DNA of 13,466 nt from Candidatus Hydrogenedentota bacterium (GTDB taxonomy: Bacteria; UBA8481; J006), in the NCBI GenBank assembly GCA_003697085.1, contig RFFU01000041.1, forward strand, positions 1 through 13,466, given 5' to 3'. Shown here piece by piece: positions 1-7,192 of this stretch (position 1 is the first letter of the stretch; each line of letters opens with the position of its first letter). Position numbers and translations under genes: made by a program. The notes beneath the pieces are model-generated. The model saw only the letters and a list, made by a program, of their open reading frames with translations. It was not told the origin of the DNA and did not search any database.

Positions 1-2
1 CT

Positions 3-716
3 TCATTTCGGCCTTCCTTTCCGTGTCACGGCCGAGGCGGCGCCATCCGCTCGATCGCATCGAGCATCTCCTCCCGCCTCGAGCATTTCTTCCCGCAATC
101 TTCTCACTTCGGCCTCGAACCGCGCCGCGAACTCCCGGTACGCGCGACCGCTGCGCTCCATCCCCTTCGTCTCCATCGGCTCCCCAAAGGCCACCCGTAC
201 CTTCGCCGGATGAAACTTCCCCCCCCTCGGCCAGGCCTCGAACGTCCCATCAATGTACGCCGGAACCACGGGAACCTCCGCCTCCGCCGCCACGAGAACG
301 AATCCCGGCTTCATCCTTCCGATCTCCCCCGTTCGACTCCGCGTTCCCTCCGGAAAGAATACCACGCCGCGGCCCTCCTTCAGAAGGTCGATCGCGGCGC
401 GCATCGCCTGCCGGTCATTCCTCCCCCGCTTCACGGGAAACGCACCGAGACTCCCAATGAACCACCCGATCAACCTGTTCTTGAAGAGTTCCTCCTTCGC
501 CAGATACGTCAGCGGACGCTCGACCGCCGACGCGATCACCGGAGGGTCGAGCACCGAAGCGTGATTGCTCGCCACGATGACTCCCCCTGTCTCCGGAACA
601 TTCTCCGCACCGCGGATCGCCGAACGATTCAATCGCAACAGGAAACGCAACGTCAAACGGACCCAGAATCGGCAGAAAAGGTAGAGCGGTTCGGCCTGTT
701 TCGTATAACGCTTCAC
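3..716 (-). CDS. plsC: 1-acyl-sn-glycerol-3-phosphate acyltransferase (PlsC/LPLAT family)
   Basis: Predicted to acylate lysophosphatidic acid to phosphatidic acid at the inner face of the cytoplasmic membrane, an early step of phospholipid synthesis. The 237-residue product has the family signature in order: NHxxxxD (N51, H52, D57), the block around GAFPVKRG (91-98), FPEGTRS (121-127) and VPVVPAYI (148-155). H52 and D57 form the catalytic pair of the family. A hydrophobic and basic N-terminal segment (about 11-30) suggests membrane association. The start is GTG at 716 and no convincing Shine-Dalgarno precedes it, so the start is provisional. The TGA stop is at 3-5. It lies 129 bases downstream of cmk on the same strand; cmk-plsC is a recurrent bacterial pair. 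The last 25 or so residues are charged and variable-looking. The exact acyl-acceptor cannot be told from sequence; another LPLAT activity is possible. Confidence 0.9.
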   Translation of the reverse strand: MKRYTKQAEPLYLFCRFWVRLTLRFLLRLNRSAIRGAENVPETGGVIVASNHASVLDPPVIASAVERPLTYLAKEELFKNRLIGWFIGSLGAFPVKRGRNDRQAMRAAIDLLKEGRGVVFFPEGTRSRTGEIGRMKPGFVLVAAEAEVPVVPAYIDGTFEAWPRGGKFHPAKVRVAFGEPMETKGMERSGRAYREFAARFEAEVRRLREEMLEAGGDARCDRADGAASAVTRKGRPK

Positions 717-845
717 ATCAAAATCGACCGTTCAGCCCCGTAAAGCCCGGAAGACCGAAAGGCTCGTCTCGAAGAGAACGGGAGGCCGAATTTCGACGTT
801 CCTCACACCCGTTTCCATCCTCCCGCCGGGACATAACTCCCCCGG

Positions 846-1526
846 TCACGCCTCTCCCCTCACGTACCGTACGATCCGCTCCACGACCTCCTCCACGGCC
901 AAATCGCTCGTGTCGATCTCCACCGCGTCCGAAGCCTTTCTCAACGGCGAGACCTCCCGCTCGCTGTCCCGCCGATCCCGTTCGAGAATGTCACGCAGGA
1001 CCCAGTCGAGTTCCTTCCTGCGCCCCGCGGCCGCCAACTCCGCCTGCCGCCGCCTCGCGCGCTCGCGAGGATCCGCATCGAGATAGAACTTCCAGCGCGC
1101 GTTCGGAAAGACCACCGTCCCAATGTCCCGGCCCTCCATCACACTCCCCTCCACCCCCTCCGCCAGCCTCCTCTGTTCCTTGACCAAGAATTCCCGAACT
1201 TTCGGATGGGAGGATACCGCCGAAACATTGCGCGTGACATCCCCAGTACGGATCTCGTGCGAGACGTCCGCTCCGTTGAGAAAAACATTGGTCCTCTCGA
1301 GACCGATCGAGATTCCCTCGAGCGCCTCCTCGACGTCCTTCTCGTCGGCGGGATCCCTCCCGTCGCGTAAAACCTTCAGCGTCACCGCACGATACATCGC
1401 TCCGGTGTCAACGTAGAGAAACCCCAGCGCCTCCGCAACCGCCCGCGCCACGGTGCTCTTCCCGCTTCCGGCCGGGCCGTCGATCGCCACCACCGGCGCC
1501 GTCGCCGGCAACGCTTCTCCCTTCAT
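846..1526 (-). CDS. cmk: cytidylate (CMP/dCMP) kinase
   Basis: Phosphorylates CMP or dCMP with ATP to the diphosphate in cytosolic pyrimidine nucleotide recycling. Counting from the chosen ATG at 1526, the product is 226 residues, the normal length of bacterial CMP kinase. Visible motifs are the P-loop GPAGSGKST (17-25), DTGAMYR (40-46), the NMP-binding EGRDIGTVVFP (131-141), the lid region ERDRRDSER (182-190) and the C-terminal SDAVEIDTS. The open frame continues upstream to a GTG at 1625. I prefer 1526 because GGAGG lies 8 bases before it and because it places the P-loop at the usual distance from the N-terminus. An in-frame ATG at 1541 is the nearest alternative. In many bacteria cmk directly follows aroA; here a plus-strand gene intervenes and cmk has its own candidate promoter. 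Confidence 0.95.
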   Translation of the reverse strand: MKGEALPATAPVVAIDGPAGSGKSTVARAVAEALGFLYVDTGAMYRAVTLKVLRDGRDPADEKDVEEALEGISIGLERTNVFLNGADVSHEIRTGDVTRNVSAVSSHPKVREFLVKEQRRLAEGVEGSVMEGRDIGTVVFPNARWKFYLDADPRERARRRQAELAAAGRRKELDWVLRDILERDRRDSEREVSPLRKASDAVEIDTSDLAVEEVVERIVRYVRGEA

Positions 1527-1630
1527 CTCCGCTTCCTCCATCTCCGCTCCCGTCCTCTTCCCGGCCGGCGTCGCCAACATCCGCTCACTCCTCTTTTGGG
1601 GTTCTCCTCGGTCCCTCCCCCTCACCCACG

Positions 1631-1659
1631 ATTAAACGAAACCACCCTCCCACTTGCAA
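1631..1659 (-). promoter_or_regulatory. candidate sigma70-type promoter for cmk-plsC
   Basis: Reading the minus strand, TTGCAA (1659-1654) is followed after exactly 17 bases by TTTAAT (1636-1631). These match the -35 and -10 consensus at 4/6 and 5/6 positions. Transcription would begin near 1624, giving a leader of about 100 bases before the cmk ATG at 1526. Identified by eye only. Confidence 0.5.
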
Positions 1660-1724
1660 CGACAAAAAGGGAGCCCGGAGGAAATTGGGCACTTGTTCTC
1701 AATAGGCCCCTGGCCGCACAAAGT

Positions 1725-1748
1725 AGGGGCGACCGGCGGGGCGCCCCT
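1725..1748. repeat. short inverted repeat, GTAGGGGCGACCGG family
   Basis: Perfect 7-bp arms AGGGGCG (1725-1731) and CGCCCCT (1742-1748) enclose a 10-base loop. The left part, GTAGGGGCGACCGGC from 1723, matches the last 15 bases of the window (13452-13466) except for one G. This marks it as a dispersed repeat rather than a local hairpin. It abuts an ATTCC...GGAAT repeat, a pairing also present at the right end of the window. Confidence 0.6.
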
Positions 1749-1786
1749 GATTCCTCGTCGGGCGCCGCCCTCCTCGGAATGACAAG
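1749..1786 (-). repeat. dispersed hairpin repeat, TGTCATTCC...GGAATC type
   Basis: On the minus strand this reads TTGTCATTCC ... GAGGAATC. The outer arms are ATTCC (1750-1754 and 1776-1780), and an inner GGGC/GCCC stem lies between. It belongs to the same family as the copies at 13144, 13206, 13301 and 13375. It is a non-coding element although an open frame runs through it. Confidence 0.65.
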
Positions 1787-1844
1787 GAAAGGTGGATCGG
1801 CCGTCCGCAGACTGGAGAGTCCGCGCTCCACATCTCATGTTCCA

Positions 1845-1935
1845 TTTTGCCTTTTTCCTTTTGCTTTTTCCCTTCTCCCTTCTCCCTTTTGCCTTTTTCC
1901 TTTTGCCTTTTCCCCTCTCCCTTCTTCCTTTTGCC
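1845..1935. repeat. degenerate polypyrimidine/polypurine repeat tract
   Basis: About 90 bases are almost purely C and T on the plus strand, built from iterations around CCTTTTGCC and CCCTTCT. A 20-base string occurs exactly twice, at 1845-1864 and 1887-1906, and a partial copy ends at 1935. Such tracts are prone to slippage and can form triplex DNA. The complementary strand has three evenly spaced GGG runs. Together with the two hairpin repeats at 1723-1786 it fills the gap between cmk and the plus-strand glycosyltransferase gene (1527-1998). I see no gene in that gap. Confidence 0.75.
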
Positions 1936-1959
1936 ATCTTCGTCTTTTCTTCGTATTCT
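1931..1959 (+). promoter_or_regulatory. candidate promoter for the GT-C gene
   Basis: TTGCCA (1931-1936), a 17-base spacer, then TATTCT (1954-1959). Matches to consensus are 5/6 and 4/6. The -35 element lies in the last copy of the CCTTTTGCC repeat, so the polypyrimidine tract may have supplied part of the promoter. Predicted transcription start is near 1966. Confidence 0.45.
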
Positions 1960-1998
1960 AGCCCTCAAATCGATGTCCTCGATAGTCTCACACGCGTT

Positions 1999-3468
1999 AT
2001 GACCAAGATACGTTCGTTCAAACGGCAGAACGACGTCCCGGGCTCCGAGAGACCAGGGTGCGGCCAAGGCCGCGGGGGGGAAAAGTTGAAGAAGAGCGAG
2101 TTCGCCTTCGGTGCGTTTCTGTTCCTTGCCCCATTGCTGATCCTGCCGCTCATTTTTCCCGGAATCCACTCGCGAAGAATCGTCGAAGCCCACAATATCG
2201 ACGAATGCCAAATGGTGAAGGTCATGGACCGAATGGCGGAGGGCGAATGGCTCGATCCGGACCATTTCTACAACTACGGCCCTCTCTTTTATTACGCAGC
2301 CCGGTTTCTCGAACGCGCCGCCGGGATGCGGGACACCTTCACGTCACACATCGCCGCTCTGCGGGTAACGAGCTACCTCTCTTTTCTTTTTCTGTTGGCG
2401 GTTTTATGCTTCTTCTTTCGCAAGCAACCCGTATCCACCAGAACTCTCCTCGCCACATCCCTTCTCCTCCTCTCCCCCGTTCAACGGTACGCCGTTCAAG
2501 CCCATCCGGACCTCCTTCAGCTGGCTCTTCTCTTCCTTGCCTTCTTCTCGGCACCCAGCCATCCTTCCCTTTCCGCCGCCCTCCTGGCTCTGGCGGCCTC
2601 GACGAAACTGGCGGGTTTCGTCATTCTCCCCGCTCTGTTTCTCTTTCCTCCGCGCGCGGCGAAGATTTGCGAGAGAATCCGCTGGTTTCTCGTCTTCGTC
2701 GCGGTTCTTCTCGTGTCCCAACCCCGTCTGATCGTCGCTCCGCTCCAGACGATCGAAACCATCCGGCGACACGCGGAATATACCTTCTCGCCGCTCCAGG
2801 GAATCGGCTCGCCGTGGCTCATTTGGCCCCTTCTTCTTTTTCACTACGACGGCCTCGGCGCCGTTATTCCCTTCCTCGGCTTCTTCGGAATGGCAACCGC
2901 AACCTTCACGGAATCCTCACGATCGGAAGAAATCCCTTCCTGCGGCAACCGGAATCGACTGATTGCGCGTTTCGGCCTCGCTTGGTGCGGCATTTTCGGC
3001 GGATTTCTTCTTCTTGTCGCCAAAGGGGACTACGGTGTCCGCCATCTTCTGCCCCTTCTCCCTCCTCTGTTCTGGGGGGCGGCTCAGGTCCTGCAGCGTA
3101 CGGGGAAAAAGATAATCCCGCTCCTCCTCCTCTTTCTCTTCGCCTTCCAGGGACCGGCCGCGTTGGAGAACCTTCGTGATATCGCCGCTTCGGGAACGAT
3201 CCCGAAGGAAGACGTTGAGGCGGCAAAGGATATCCCCGACAACGCCGTCGTGGCCGCGCAATACCTCATCTATGTCCCCGAACGGATTCTTCACGTTGAC
3301 CGTTTCAACATCCACCTTCCGGCCGGAAATTACGACTTCGTTCTCCGTAAATCCGGAAAGATTCCCGTCCTTCGGGACCTTCTTCTGGAAAAAGGATACC
3401 GCCCGGTCAAAACCGTCGGCCGCGTCGAGGTTTGGAGCCGCGAGCCGTTCCCTCGTTCGAGGAACTAA
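1999..3468 (+). CDS. GT-C/PMT-family (GT39/GT83-like) membrane glycosyltransferase
   Basis: Multi-pass membrane protein, probably transferring a sugar from a polyprenyl-phosphate donor to lipid, glycan or protein at the outer face of the cytoplasmic membrane. From the ATG at 1999 it has 489 residues. The first membrane segment (about 36-54) is followed by a loop with the acidic pair D68-E69, the usual GT-C catalytic position, then YNYGPLFYY (91-99). Several further hydrophobic segments run to about residue 390, and a soluble C-terminal tail of about 100 residues follows. The frame is open back to GTG 1792, but that part translates the polypyrimidine repeat into a Phe/Leu-rich string and is very likely not coding. 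TTG at 2086, preceded by a G run, is a good alternative start. The gene is convergent with aroA (stop codons overlap) and sits inside an otherwise minus-strand aro-cmk order. Substrate unknown. Confidence 0.75.
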   Translation: MTKIRSFKRQNDVPGSERPGCGQGRGGEKLKKSEFAFGAFLFLAPLLILPLIFPGIHSRRIVEAHNIDECQMVKVMDRMAEGEWLDPDHFYNYGPLFYYAARFLERAAGMRDTFTSHIAALRVTSYLSFLFLLAVLCFFFRKQPVSTRTLLATSLLLLSPVQRYAVQAHPDLLQLALLFLAFFSAPSHPSLSAALLALAASTKLAGFVILPALFLFPPRAAKICERIRWFLVFVAVLLVSQPRLIVAPLQTIETIRRHAEYTFSPLQGIGSPWLIWPLLLFHYDGLGAVIPFLGFFGMATATFTESSRSEEIPSCGNRNRLIARFGLAWCGIFGGFLLLVAKGDYGVRHLLPLLPPLFWGAAQVLQRTGKKIIPLLLLFLFAFQGPAALENLRDIAASGTIPKEDVEAAKDIPDNAVVAAQYLIYVPERILHVDRFNIHLPAGNYDFVLRKSGKIPVLRDLLLEKGYRPVKTVGRVEVWSREPFPRSRN

Positions 3469-4802
3469 CCCTCGATCGCTTCGATCACACCGGGTGCCAG
3501 CCGTTCGACAGTCTCTTGGAACCCCGGAAACGACGTTTCGACGCACGCCACATCCTCGACGATCACGCCTTCCCTCGAAACGAGACCGGCGACGGCCGCC
3601 GTCATTGCGATACGGTGATCGCCACCCGAGGAGACCGTCCCCCCGCGCACGCTTTGCCCGCCCGGAATCTCGAGTCCGTCATCGCGCGTCCGAACCACCA
3701 GGCCGATCCGGCCGAAGACCTCCGCGATCCGCGCGATTCGATCCGACTCCTTGACGCGCAGTTCCGCGGCATCGCGAAAAACCGATAGGCCTCCGGCGGA
3801 ATGCGCGGCGAGAAGAGCGAGGACCGGAATCTCGTCGATGAGCCGAGGGACGAGGTCCCCGGCGATACCGAACGCGGAGAACTCACCGGCGCGGACCGAG
3901 ACTTTTCCGCGCGGTTCCCCGCTGACAGTCTCGATCCCTTGCGCCTCCCAGGAAACGCCGGCCGCATCGAAACAATCGAGAATTCCCGTCCGGGTCGGGT
4001 TGAGGCCGAGATTCTCGATCGAGAGTTCCGAGCCGGGGATGAGCGCAGCCGCGACGAGAAAAAAGGCCGCGGAAGAGATGTCCCCTGGAACGGAGACCGG
4101 CCGCGGGGCCAAGGACGCCGGCCCGCGAACCGCAACCGCCCTCCCGTTCCCGCTTCCTTCCACGGGAACCCCGAAATAATTGAGCATTCGTTCCGTATGG
4201 TCACGGCTGGGAGCCGGTGATGTGATCTCCGTGGTTCCCGTTGCTTGAAGACCGGCCAGAAGCAAGGCCGATTTGACCTGAGCCGAGGCCACGGAAAGTT
4301 GGACTCGCGTCCCTATCAGTTCCCTCCCCTCGATCCTCACCGGCGGCCGCCCCTCGTTCGTCTCGATACACGCCCCCATCTTCCTCAACGGCGCGGCGAC
4401 GCGTTCCATCGGACGGCGTCTGAGCGAGGCATCGCCGTCCAAACGAAAACAACACCCCTTCCGCCCGGAAAGGACCCCCATCATCAAGCGAATCGTCGTT
4501 CCCGAGTTCCCGCAATCGAGTTCGAGCACAGGATCTCCTCCCTCGGCGGCGTTCTTTGGTTTCTGAGTTTCGGCACTTCCTTTCTCTTCTCCCCCCGTAC
4601 CGCCGCCGAAGACCTTTCGGATGATCTCGCGCGTCGCCTTGACGTCCTCCGATTCCAGAAGATTCTCGATCTCCGGCTCCACCTCACCGGCCATTCCGGA
4701 CAGGATCAGGGCTCGGTGGGAAATCGATTTATCCCCCGGAACGCGCATCGTTCCGCGTAAAGCCGAGCCGCCGGGAAGCGGACGAACCCGCCAACATTTC
4801 AT
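3465..4802 (-). CDS. aroA: 3-phosphoshikimate 1-carboxyvinyltransferase (EPSP synthase)
   Basis: Joins phosphoenolpyruvate to shikimate-3-phosphate, the sixth step of the shikimate pathway, in the cytosol. The 445-residue product shows PGDKSISHR (22-30), DCGNSGTTIRL (96-106), RRRPMER (128-134), SAQVKSALLLAGL (173-185), PGDISSAAFFL (239-249), NPTRTG (268-273), IDEIPVLALLAA with catalytic D323 (322-333), and ELRVKESDR with K351 (347-355). The combination GDKS, RPMxR, SAQxK and NxTR is the published signature of class II EPSP synthases, usually less sensitive to glyphosate; this assignment is by motif only. Residues about 66-91 form a Gly/Glu/Lys-rich insert just before the NSGT motif. The start is ATG 4802 with a weak Shine-Dalgarno. 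It follows tyrA after 69 bases. The TAG stop (3467-3465) overlaps the stop of the convergent glycosyltransferase gene. Confidence 0.96.
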   Translation of the reverse strand: MKCWRVRPLPGGSALRGTMRVPGDKSISHRALILSGMAGEVEPEIENLLESEDVKATREIIRKVFGGGTGGEEKGSAETQKPKNAAEGGDPVLELDCGNSGTTIRLMMGVLSGRKGCCFRLDGDASLRRRPMERVAAPLRKMGACIETNEGRPPVRIEGRELIGTRVQLSVASAQVKSALLLAGLQATGTTEITSPAPSRDHTERMLNYFGVPVEGSGNGRAVAVRGPASLAPRPVSVPGDISSAAFFLVAAALIPGSELSIENLGLNPTRTGILDCFDAAGVSWEAQGIETVSGEPRGKVSVRAGEFSAFGIAGDLVPRLIDEIPVLALLAAHSAGGLSVFRDAAELRVKESDRIARIAEVFGRIGLVVRTRDDGLEIPGGQSVRGGTVSSGGDHRIAMTAAVAGLVSREGVIVEDVACVETSFPGFQETVERLAPGVIEAIEG

Positions 4803-4871
4803 TCTTCCATCACCAACGCCTTTCTTCGCGCCCGCCTTCCGTTTTCCCCTTCGCGTGCATCGGGCGATCCC

Positions 4872-6002
4872 TCATTGCGGAGCGCGGACCGTGATTCCCT
4901 CTTCCGTGAGCGCTCCGGCCGCCTCGTCCCGCTCTCCCACCTTCTCGAAGAAGAGACGTAACGGCGCCACATCCGGCCGCTCCCGGACCCGTGTGATCTC
5001 CAGATCCACGATGTTGATCCCGCGTGCGGCCAGAATCCCCGTCACGCGGGCGATCTCTCCCGGATGATCCGGCACCTCCACGTAGAGGTCCGCCAGTCCC
5101 TCCAGAACCCCGGCGCCGCGCGGGGGAACCGCTTTCCGGGCCTCCGAGGATTCCTTGAAGAACCTCTTCAACCCTTCCTCGTCCGTCTCCTCCAGGACAT
5201 CGCGGAAAGATTCGAGATCGTCACGGAACTCATCGAGGATTTCGAGGATCATCTCGCGGTTCGTCAGACAGATATCGGTCCAGACGCGCGGGTGCGAGGC
5301 GGCGATGCGGGTCGTGTCGCGAAATCCTCCGGCCGCCAAATCCCAATAGCGCCCTTCTTTTCGGGCGCGACGAGCAACGACGTTGACGAGCGCCGCGGCG
5401 ACGACGTGGGGAAGGTGACTAATCGAGGCGACGATCCGGTCGTGCGTCTCGGCGGAAAGCGTCAGAGGAACGGCTCCGAGCGCACGCCAGAAATTTTTCA
5501 TCGAGATCAACGCCGCCTCGTCCGAAAGAAGCGACGGGGTCACGACGACGACCGCCTGCTCGAAGAGCCCCGCGTCCGCGAATTCGATCCCGCTCTTTTC
5601 CGATCCCGCCATCGGATGACTGCCGACGAAACGGACCGCTGAAGGCAAAACCCTCTCGGCAGCGGCCGTAATCCAAGACTTCGTCGAACCGGCATCCGTC
5701 ACGAGAACGTTCGGCTTCAAGGAGCCCGCGATACGTTCGAGGATTCCGGGAATTGTTCGAACGGGCGGCGCAAGAATGACCAGATCGGCCTCCGCAACCG
5801 CTTCTCCCGGCTCGAGGAAGAATTCATCGATCGCTCCGATCTCCCTCGCCCGCTTCAACGTCGCCTCCGTTCTCCCGAAGGCCACGACCCGCGTCCGGGG
5901 AGCCCGTGACTTGATGCTGAGCCCCAGGGATCCTCCGACCAGGCCGACACCTCCCAGCGCAATCGTTCGCAGGGAATCGGGAAATGCAATCGGCGCGGTC
6001 AA
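4872..6002 (-). CDS. tyrA: prephenate dehydrogenase with C-terminal ACT domain
   Basis: Oxidatively decarboxylates prephenate to 4-hydroxyphenylpyruvate with NAD(P)+, the committed tyrosine step. Counting from TTG 6002, the 376 residues contain the Rossmann motif GGVGLVGGS (17-25), a DAGSTKS segment (103-109), the catalytic-site GSHPMAGSEKSG (127-138, H129), the helical SHLPHV (195-200), and an ACT domain from about 304 to 376, probably for feedback control by tyrosine. The frame extends to an ATG at 6080, but that would overlap aroF by 82 bases. I chose TTG 6002 because it gives a TTGA overlap with the aroF TGA and the usual short N-terminus before the Rossmann motif. The gene is translationally linked to aroF upstream and followed by aroA. 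Confidence 0.93.
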   Translation of the reverse strand: MTAPIAFPDSLRTIALGGVGLVGGSLGLSIKSRAPRTRVVAFGRTEATLKRAREIGAIDEFFLEPGEAVAEADLVILAPPVRTIPGILERIAGSLKPNVLVTDAGSTKSWITAAAERVLPSAVRFVGSHPMAGSEKSGIEFADAGLFEQAVVVVTPSLLSDEAALISMKNFWRALGAVPLTLSAETHDRIVASISHLPHVVAAALVNVVARRARKEGRYWDLAAGGFRDTTRIAASHPRVWTDICLTNREMILEILDEFRDDLESFRDVLEETDEEGLKRFFKESSEARKAVPPRGAGVLEGLADLYVEVPDHPGEIARVTGILAARGINIVDLEITRVRERPDVAPLRLFFEKVGERDEAAGALTEEGITVRAPQ

Positions 6003-7036
6003 CGCATCACTTTCCCGGCGAGTTCCACGTAAGGACGAATCCTCCCGATACACTCCGAAAACTCCGGTTCGTTCAAACATTGCGGCCCGTCACTGGCCGC
6101 GTGTTCCGGATCGGGATGGACTTCGATGATAAGCCCGTCACAGCCCGCGGCGATACCGGCGCAGGAGAGCGTCGCGATGTGCCGCCGGCGCCCCAGGGCA
6201 TGGGAGGGGTCGAAGATGATCGGAAGATGCGACAATTCTTGGACCGTAGGAATCGCCGAGAGGTCCGCCGTGTTTCGATACGCTTTTTCGAAGGTTCGAA
6301 TTCCGCGCTCGCAAAGGATCACCTTCGTGTTTCCTTCCGAAAGAATGTATTCGGCCGCCAAGAGCAGATCCTCGACCGTCGCCGACATCCCCCGTTTCAG
6401 CAGGACCGGCCGCTTCGCCTGACCGACCTCCTTCAGAAGCGTGAAATTCTGCATGTTCCGCGCTCCGATCTGCATCACGTCCGCATACTCCGCAACAAGT
6501 TCGACGTTCCGGGGATCCATCACCTCCGTCACGATCGGCAACCCTGTCTCGGCACGCGCCGCCGCGAGCATCTTCAACCCCTCCTCGCCGTGACCCTGAA
6601 AACTGTACGGAGACGTCCGCGGTTTATACGCGCCGCCACGCAAGGCGTGCGCGCCGCACCGCTTGACCAACTTCGCGCATTCGACAATATGTTCCGCGCT
6701 CTCGACGGAACACGGCCCCGCGATGACACAAAATGCCCCGCCGCCGAGCTTCACCGGCGTTGCGTCCGAGCGGTCCGCCCCGATCGTCACGACCGTCGGC
6801 TCCGGATGGAACTCCCGGGAAACACGCTTGTACGGTTTCGTCACGCGCATTACGTTCTCGACTCCCCCGAACGCCTCGAGAGGAATTCTTCGAATCTTCT
6901 CCTCCGGACCGATGACGCCGATCACCGTCCGCTCCGTTCCCACCGAAACGTTGACATCCAATCCCTGCTCTCGAATTGTCTTGATAATGGTGTCCCGTTC
7001 CTCCTCGGTCGCCCGAGGCGCCATCACGATAATCAT
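5999..7036 (-). CDS. aroF: 3-deoxy-7-phosphoheptulonate (DAHP) synthase, type Ib with N-terminal ferredoxin-like regulatory domain
   Basis: Condenses phosphoenolpyruvate and erythrose-4-phosphate, the entry step of aromatic amino acid synthesis. The 345-residue product closely follows the Thermotoga-type enzyme in layout. It has an N-terminal ferredoxin-like domain (1 to about 72) ending in KPYKRVSREFHP, then a TIM barrel with AGPCSVES (106-113) and KPRTSPYSFQG (138-148). IGARN (190-194), LLKRG (212-216), CERGIRTFEK (242-251) and DPSH (276-279) follow. The expected metal ligands C109, H279, E305 and D316 are all present. In the Thermotoga enzyme the N-terminal domain mediates tyrosine inhibition, so similar control is likely here. 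The start is ATG 7036, with AAAGGTAGG about 11 bases upstream. It is the first gene of the apparent aroF-tyrA-aroA operon. The symbol is by function; some genomes call this type aroG or aroA(G). Confidence 0.95.
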   Translation of the reverse strand: MIIVMAPRATEEERDTIIKTIREQGLDVNVSVGTERTVIGVIGPEEKIRRIPLEAFGGVENVMRVTKPYKRVSREFHPEPTVVTIGADRSDATPVKLGGGAFCVIAGPCSVESAEHIVECAKLVKRCGAHALRGGAYKPRTSPYSFQGHGEEGLKMLAAARAETGLPIVTEVMDPRNVELVAEYADVMQIGARNMQNFTLLKEVGQAKRPVLLKRGMSATVEDLLLAAEYILSEGNTKVILCERGIRTFEKAYRNTADLSAIPTVQELSHLPIIFDPSHALGRRRHIATLSCAGIAAGCDGLIIEVHPDPEHAASDGPQCLNEPEFSECIGRIRPYVELAGKVMR

Positions 7037-7081
7037 CTCCGAACAAACCTACCTTTCCCTTTCGATTCCCAAAGCCCGCGT

Positions 7082-7110
7082 AGAATACGCTCTTCCAGCG
7101 GTGCTGAAAA
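7082..7110 (-). promoter_or_regulatory. candidate promoter for aroF-tyrA-aroA
   Basis: On the minus strand TTTTCA (7110-7105), a 17-base spacer and TATTCT (7087-7082); each hexamer matches consensus at 4/6 positions. It lies in the 156-base gap between tyrS and aroF, the widest gap in the block from the DUF6922-like gene to aroA. The leader would be about 40 bases. No convincing tyrS terminator is visible in this gap. Confidence 0.4.
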
Positions 7111-7192
7111 GAGGTTCAAAAACGAAGATTTTACGCCCCAGGGGTTTACTTTTTGACATTTTGGTTCAAGGGGACGGGTGGGCTCTCGCGTG

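Noticed and set aside
1792-1998. N-terminal extension of the GT gene from GTG 1792, translating to a Phe/Leu-rich string that looks like membrane segments.
   Set aside because: It is the reading of hairpin repeats and a polypyrimidine tract; any C/T repeat gives Phe, Leu, Pro and Ser codons. A promoter candidate lies at 1931-1959, inside it.
1699-2265. Minus-strand open frame rich in Lys, Glu and Gly.
   Set aside because: Antisense of the polypyrimidine tract and of the GT gene start; low complexity, no start signal.
5984-7156. 390-residue plus-strand open frame opposite aroF.
   Set aside because: Arg/His-rich shadow frame of a well-recognised enzyme gene in GC-rich DNA.
7167-7178. CAAGGGGACGGG in the tyrS-aroF gap, whose reverse complement occurs at 10297-10308.
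   Set aside because: A 12-base GC-rich match alone is too short to call a repeat family.
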